Assembly (NCBI GenBank): GCA_025667525.1
Contig: CM046874.1
Span: 285,054,380-285,118,379, forward strand
Reading direction: 5' to 3'
Source of the DNA: Glebionis coronaria
Lineage: Eukaryota > Streptophyta > Magnoliopsida > Asterales > Asteraceae
DNA length: 64,000 bases
Shown here: one piece after another, positions 57,193 through 64,000 of the stretch
How positions within the stretch are numbered: the stretch's first letter is position 1
Layout: every line of letters starts with the position of its first letter
The notes under the pieces: generated by a model
The model's database searches: none
The model's input: only the letters and a program-made list of their open reading frames with translations
Told to the model about the DNA's origin: nothing
Program-made: the position numbers and the translations under genes

Positions 57193-60100
57193 TGTAACAC
57201 CCCCAAATTTATACAACACAGTACAGCGGAAGACTAGTTGGTGTTACGGGATAACACATTACTCACATCATAGACAACGCATAATAATCACGTCGTTTAT
57301 TTATAAATCATTTCCATTCATAATTATCAAAGTTACATCGGTCCCAAGTCATTATATTTCATACACAGTTTTACAAAGTATTTGAATGGAAAATATTGTT
57401 TAGGTGCGGGCCATGAATTCTTGTTGTCTTCCCGAGAATTACCTTCAAGTACCTGAGATAAAACATGTTAAAAGAAAAGGACAGCGATAACGCCGAGTGA
57501 ATTCATAGAGTTTAATAAATTCCATTAATATAATATCAGTATAAAATTAATACTGAAAATCATTTTGTACAAATCTTTTTAATAGGCCATAAAATAGCCA
57601 AAGTCATTTTATACAAATCTTTATCGAAAATCATAATATAGGCATTTGCCTTAAAAACCGTTATACGAATCATTATCGTTAAAAACACCATACAATACGT
57701 TTTTGCAACGTTGTATAGATTAAATAAAACCATTATATGAATATGGTTATAAAAAGCCTTAAAAATCATTACACGAGCCAATGTCGTAAAAACGTCATAC
57801 AATACGTCTTACGACGTTGTATGAAAATAAAAACCGTTATATGAGTATGGTTATGAAAACCAAAATACAATCATAATATCAATAGTATGACCCTGTATTG
57901 CTAGTCAGGCAATACATCGTAATTCGGAGCGTCTATTATTATTTTGTTAACTTGGATTATTATAAGCCGCATGACATTGTTACCTTACTAAACCAAAACG
58001 GGTAGCTAACCCGATACCAATTTTGCCCATCTAAGGTAGCGTGTCGTCACAAAGGTCACGCTATTGAAATCTTCTCATACATTAATTCGCTTACCAATCA
58101 ATGTGGCACGACGGGGATCAACCGTCAAGGCGCAAACTGGGGTGATCGTCCCCAAATAGTACTATTAAATGCATAAGCGTCTACCAACTCCCGGTAGTTC
58201 ACAATTCATGCTAATTGGACTTTTAGTGACATAACCTAACTTTAATAATCCATTTAATTTCATCTATCGGGTCCTTTAATCATTTATCGGGTCATACAAT
58301 CGGGTCATTCAATCATTCGGGTCCAAAATCAATAAACAAACAATCGGGACAAATGGTGTCCTATTTTATAAAAACTAACATGTTATCTCCCTCGCGGGTT
58401 TATAAAACATTTATAAAAACATTTAAAAGAGTGCGAGGCTATGAACTCACATTGATGTGGGAAGACGATTATCGGCGATTTGGATGTACGGTACGTGCTT
58501 CAATCACGGAAACCTAGACAAATAATATTCGGTCTTAGACTCATGTCCAATGACTTTATAAAAATAACAAGTATGTATACATATGATGATTATATATATA
58601 TATATGATGATCAAGTGGGTTTACATATTCTCGTTTACTCCTTTTAGTGTTATATGTCGATAACTTTTATATTAGTTTACTAGTTTTACCTGTTTACGTG
58701 TCTTAAGTCCAATAAGCTTATTATAAGTTATTTAACTTATTTTAATCCATTTTGTACTTATATTATCAGTACTTTAACTTTATAAGTTGGGCCTAAATGG
58801 GTTAAGCCCAATAGATTCTTTTTACAAGTTTTTATCCTATTTAGTCCATTTATTAGTCCAATATGTTTATTTAACTTGTTAATGTCCGTATGCCCTATAG
58901 TTCGGGTTTTATCGGTTTTTACTTGTTATACATGTCTATATATCAGTATATAAGTTTTATTAAGTTTTCATTAGACGGGTCCAACCATCTAAGTTTTATT
59001 TAACAAAAACGTTAATTTTACGGCAATAGCCGAAAAAGTCGTAAAAATCAAGTTTATAGTTTTTACTACTTATAAATATTATTTTACCACCATTTATATA
59101 AGTTATTCATTCATTTACCCTTTTACATATTTATATAAATAAGTTTTATAAGTTAGTGGGTTTATATTTTACATTTTATATATTAAAATATGATTGCTTA
59201 TATAATAGTATTATTCTTTAATTTCCAAAAATCTGATTTTTAACTTCATCTTCACCAAAACTGCCATATATTGAGTTCTACATGGATATAGAAGCTCAAA
59301 TTTTTATCACATAAACTACATGATATGTGCTACAATTAACTCTTCTATAGCTACTGTTGAATCATCCTTTAAGTATTTTCTAAAAATCGTCCAAAACAGT
59401 AACTTCAGATTTATACCCTAAACTTGTTTTGATCATATCTCACTCATTATTTTGATTCCATTGCATGGCCAACTCTCACATGTGTACAAGACATTTAGCT
59501 TACTGTAAATGGATCCTACTTCATTATTTCATCAGTTCATAACATGTTTCTTTACTGTTTTATACAGCCATGTAAATTAATCAAGATTTTAACCTTGTTT
59601 CATATAGTTTTTCACCTTTTTAATCATGTTTATCAACAACAAATCCCCACATAACATTTTTATCATCATATAATCATCATAAATATATACAATAGGAAAT
59701 AAAATACAAGTTTACATAATCAAAATAACAAGAAGTTGAGGAGGACAATCTTTATACCACCAACTTGATGTAGGTTATGAGTTTGGCATGGTTTTTGATG
59801 GAGAAACTTGTGCATAGCCAAGACCATCTTCAAGACCTCCAATCTTCATCAACTCCTTGTGGAAAATCAGCCCTATGACACCATGAAAACTCCTCCATGG
59901 ATGTTATAAGTTGCACCAATCTTCATCTTTTTGAATGGAGATTAACATATGTTAATTATAACATATGTTTGTGGTTAAATTTGGATCAATTGGGGTGTTT
60001 TGGTTGATGATATGGGACGGCATAAGGAAGCCAAGGGAGAGAGAGAGGAGTGGTTTGCATGTAAGAAATGGATGAAGTGGTTTGAGCTAGTTGTTTTTGA

Positions 60101-60738
60101 GGTGGAAAGGCTTAAGATGTAAGCTAAGTTACACTTGTAACTAGCTAGCTTAAAACTTGACACCAAGTGTGTTAAGGTGTAGTGTTGTGCCGGTTTTGAA
60201 GTGGGGTGGGACAAGTGTCCCACTTGTCTCATCCCATTTATTTACGGGTACTCCTCGATTCTAGTTTCCTCGATTTGCGTGCCCTCGGGTCGTTTTACGA
60301 AAAATGTTTTTATAAATTATGAATCGACGTCACAAAACGAATCCAATAAAAATTGTCTCATCAAAAACGGAGTTCGAAAACGTAAATACGTAATCCTAAG
60401 GTTTCCGGTTTAGTCGTAAAAGACGTTAAAATAAAATCGTAAGTCCTAGTCTTTTCTCGTAAATTTGTGAGTTTATGAACCAACACAAATTTAAAACTCC
60501 AAAATAATATTCATGGACAAATTTATTTTCTGAAATGTCGGACTGTCACCAAGGACGGTGTATGTAAACGTAAGCACGTAACGTTGAATCCTTCGGTTTA
60601 GACGTAGTCGATGCTACTCCAAGACGTAAATCCAAATTTCTTCCCAAAAATAAGTGAGTTCATATTGTATCATTAAAATAATATTTTCAAATAATATTGG
60701 AGAATAAAATATTGACCATAAATTGACGGATTATCACA
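57193..60738 (-). repeat. C 5' LTR
   Basis: It is the same length as the left copy, with scattered differences (for example its end reads TTATCACA against TTGTCATA). The same hairpin near the TATA-like word lies at about 60206-60223. Confidence 0.92.
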
Positions 60739-61949
60739 TCAGCAATCTTGTAGAATATCAGCAAGTGAAATACGGCTGAGATGATTCAGAATCGACTAGA
60801 GAATACTCGTGAAGTATTGCAAGTGAAATACACATGGATTTAGGTACGTGTAATACACATGGAATACGGTACATTGGGTACACATGGAATGCACATGAAA
60901 TGATCGATATGGGGTCGATCATTTGTCATGATTTTAAAAGGAATTATAATCGGTTAAACGGTTAGAAAGACCATCATGATAACCTGGCAATGCCAGTATA
61001 TACCTCATTCTGGTTGCATAGAGAAACACTAACGTGTGGTTAAATGAATTTCAACAATGATTTTCCTGAAAGCATGATTAATGAAAACCAACCATGACTA
61101 TCATGAAAGTAAGATTTAAATGAAATCCAACAGCGTCTTGCATGAAAGCATAAACAACAAAAGAGACGTAAGAAGTAATTAATCATGAAGACGAAATCAT
61201 CATGAAGAAACACGAAACAACTTAACATGAAGGATGAAACGAAGTTATATAACATAATCAGCGTGAAACTGAAGTTAACCATGACAGTATGAAAACATAC
61301 TTGACATAAAAACATATTAACTTATGAGGGGACATGAAAAAAATTTATGCCAATAAATCATGAGAAAAATTTTATGCATGAAAACAGTGCATGAATACAT
61401 GATGCAGTTTTGAAAAACCTTTATATGCGCGACGGGACGCCTATGGGTCGGTCCCAAAACAAAAGACATGGCGAGGGGACGCCTATCGGTCGGTCCCAAA
61501 GTTAAAAGTTTCGATAAAAGCACATGCGACTAAATAAGGCCAGTCCTACCATTACTTAGTCAAATTTCCTGCAACAATGATACATGAAACATAAATAAGT
61601 AAAAATCATCTGTCAAAACTTATCAGAAAAGTTTTTTATGTGACTAATTATGAACTACTGGGTTCAGTCCACATAGCCACAGTTCACGAGGAACATCATG
61701 CATGAAACAATGACACATAACTAAATATGAATGACGGTTGTCCATCCATATTAGTAAAACAATATCGATGAAAACATCAAGGTTAGAACATCAAGGTGCT
61801 GAAAACATCATGGTTAAAACAACAATGCGCTGAACACATCAATACGTGGAATAACAAGCGTTGGCTTAGGAAGCTCTTGGTGACTACCCACTAGTCACAG
61901 ATCAAGTTTTAGAGCCTACAGGTCGAAGCCTTGTCTCTGATACTATAAT
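60739..61949 (-). mobile_element. Element B2 interior, fragment 3, with degenerate PBS
   Basis: This is the inverted counterpart of B1 36325-37470, beginning with tcagc (C's target duplication). Near the right end, GTCTCTGATACTA (61933-61945) is a mutated tRNA-Met PBS. The GGGACGCCTATGGGTCGGTCCC phrases at about 61433-61498 correspond to those at 36785-36855. Confidence 0.9.
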
Positions 61950-64000
61950 TGTAACACCCCACTTTGATAACTGGACCGTTACGCGTAATTATGGCGTGTC
62001 ATCAAAGCATGCAAGGTAATATGTAGTAAAACATACATGACATAGGGAAAACCGAAATCAAACATCGGTTCCCAAACATAAGCCCAAAACATAAATAAAG
62101 TAAAAGAAAAGAGAAATGACTAAACAAGCATAGGTATATGAAGGCAAAGGAAGAAGTCTATGGCAGCTTCCATCCTATGCACGTCCTCCACATGCTCGAG
62201 TCCTGGGTACCTGCCGTTTTGGGAACATGAAAGGAAAACGACTGAGTATAACACTCAGTGCACGGATATACAAGCGTAGCATGAATAACATAAGCATATA
62301 CAACATATAGCATCAGAATTGATTATGTCCTGGAAAACCTGACATAACTTAGTAAAACTGGTTTTATAGTTTGAAAAGCCTTATGTTTATCTTATAAAAT
62401 CTGTTTAACATGTTTACCATTAGCCAATATAGGTCATAAATTATCAACGTGCATGAATACTTAGAGGGGTGACCTCGTCATGTAATTAGAGGGGCTACCT
62501 CTAATTAATATAAGTTTTTGGGTAAGAGGGATCAGCTTCTTGTGAAGGATGCAAGGCACACACCACATTCACCTGAATAATCTGCTGAAAACATGTAACC
62601 TAGGATGCACCTATACGCCCCACATGATAATAATAATAATAATATGGCCAAAAGCTGAAGGGACGCCACGAGCTATCACTCCGTCGTGGTGAAGTCATAA
62701 CACTGGTGCCTCTAGTGTTATGGTTATGGTACCTCCATAACTAGGTGAAACTGGTCATGCATGTATATGACTTTATGTATCTAATTAAACATAAGCAATC
62801 AAAACATATAAAACATATACTGGGGAAAACAGTTGGTTGCATAAGGGGAATCCTAATAAGGAAGAATGTCCATACTGAAAGGACGGAGAATCCGTACCTT
62901 GTGTCCAGTGAACGAAGAAGACGAACGGAAGAGAGTCCTACTTCGATATCACTAATGTTACATAAATAATATACGTGTATAAGTATCCTGATTACTGAGT
63001 ACGTAACTGGTTTTATATCATGTCTTAGCTTGTTTTATATGTTCATGTCATGTTTTATTGATTTTAGCTTTATACTGTGTTTATCATGTATTATGTCCAT
63101 TCTAATTAAGTATTACTTGTATTTCTTGTATTATTATACTTGTTGTTTAATAAAAAGTAACTTTCTAAAAATAGTAGGTTTCCTAAAATAGAAAGTTTCC
63201 AAAAATAGAAAGTTTCCAAAAATAGAAAGATTCCAAAAATAGAAAGTTTCAAAACATAGAAAGTTTCCAAAAATAGAATGTTTCCAAAAATAGAAAGTTT
63301 CCATAAATAGATTAGCGGCCTTAATTAAATAAGTTTCTAAAAATAGAATGTTTCCATAAATAGATTAGCTGCCTTAATTAAATAAGTTTCTAAAAATAGG
63401 AAGTTTCCATAATTAGAAATAAGCTGGATTATTAAGATAATAATATAAGCTTAAGTTTTACTGATTAATATTCTAAGTCCTGTGATATATAGTATAGTTT
63501 ATTAATTATTACATGTAAATTAAATAAACTATAGGTTATAAGATTTAATTAAATATAACATGATTTAATTAAATACAAGGTAAAAATAATACTTAGGTTA
63601 AAACATGTATTAATATTTATTATTAATATAACCTAAGTCATGGAAATTAATTAATTATATGCCATGTTTTAATAATTAATTAATTTCTTCAGTCTAAAAT
63701 TAAATCATAAAATACTTAGGTTAAAATCATGTATTATTAATAATAATAATATAACCTAAGTCATGTCCAAATTAACTTAATTACATAGCATGTTAAATTA
63801 TTTTAATTAAATCTTGTAATTATTTAACTTGTAAAAATAAATAATTAACTTGAAATATAAACCGTGAACCAAACCCGTGTTTTAAATCTAAACATGTCAT
63901 GAACCGGTCCGTGAACCCCTTGAACCGGATCTACACCCTTAACCATGACAAACCACCACCGGCCTAAACCGGTGGTGCATGTGGTTTTCTGCTGAGACCC
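61950..64000 (-). repeat. B2 5' LTR (runs off the window)
   Basis: TGTAACACCCCACTTTGATA is the reverse complement of the B1 LTR end. The LTR continues to the window end through the repeat array (63150-63420). Near the end ACCACCGG-CCTAAA-CCGGTGGT forms a hairpin (about 63953-63974). Confidence 0.88.

Larger units (their letters stand above)
44309..60738 (-). mobile_element. Element C, large-LTR Gypsy-like element containing F
   Basis: Both LTRs are 3546 bp (44309-47854 and 57193-60738). The flanking duplication tcagc is perfect (44304-44308 and 60739-60743). The tRNA-Met PBS is beside the right LTR and the PPT beside the left. After removing F the interior is about 5.5 kb. I find no pol motif in it, so it is either a non-autonomous derivative or badly decayed. 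The TGTAACACCCCC start and pre-PPT hairpin fit Ty3/Gypsy. Confidence 0.9.

Noticed and set aside
47091..60413. Repeated 85- and 70-residue ORFs at 47091/59975 and 47317/60201 suggesting a conserved gene pair
   Set aside because: They lie at the same offset in the two LTRs of C, so identity comes from the LTR duplication, not from selection on a protein.

Overview
The window is nuclear DNA of a flowering plant and consists almost entirely of LTR retrotransposons inserted into one another. I see no ordinary cellular gene, tRNA, rRNA or CRISPR array. The Copia gag and post-pol ORFs closely resemble families I know from Asteraceae annotations (Tanacetum, Artemisia, Helianthus type), so a composite-family genome is my best guess; this rests on recognition, not on a search.

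Layout. (1) 1-6795: element A, + strand, a large-LTR element (2626-bp LTR, 1.9-kb non-coding interior). Its pre-PPT sequence suggests a Tekay/Del-like Ty3/Gypsy derivative. (2) 6796 to about 11830: the 3' part of an Athila-type Ty3/Gypsy element (G): decayed integrase, long 3' non-coding region, probable 3' LTR. (3) About 11835 to 64000: element B2 (minus strand), split by two insertions. Element B1 (+, 12092-43700, same family as B2) sits in its interior, and so does element C (minus, 44309-60738, 3546-bp LTRs, TSD tcagc). B1's left LTR is split by D (14393-35282, minus, Copia-like, 342-bp LTRs), which carries a gag-like ORF but no pol. D's gag ORF is split by E (19116-31119, minus, Copia, 521-bp LTRs, TSD aaccg), which encodes gag, pol and a third ORF. 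C contains F (50353-54152, minus, 296-bp LTRs, TSD attag), which is non-coding. B2 > B1 > D > E is therefore a four-level nest.

How the parts relate. Only E has a complete set of Copia domains, and its reading frames are broken by two in-frame stops and a frame change in gag-pol and by one amber codon in the third ORF. D and F have LTR pairs I cannot tell apart by eye but no pol, so they were probably mobilised in trans. D and F share an architecture: CGGAA-core arrays in the leader, a shared 16-base motif, and a 3' region filled with hairpins and C-rich PPT-like motifs.

Most notable signals. (a) A 21-nt-period motif (sense core CGCTGACA or CGTTGACA, read as [A/V]-D) runs through E's LTRs, gag, pol, third ORF and non-coding spacer. 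(b) D carries a tandem array of about 150-bp units, each folding into four hairpins whose stems change in a compensatory way between units. (c) In D, E and F a long stem joins LTR to interior across the PPT/LTR junction; in A, B1 and C a short hairpin with a GGA-type loop sits just before the PPT. (d) In D, F and the Athila LTR a CCCTCC/GGAGGG hairpin abuts the TATA box. (e) The transcript leaders of three element families carry arrays of TTCCGAT or TTCCGGAT.
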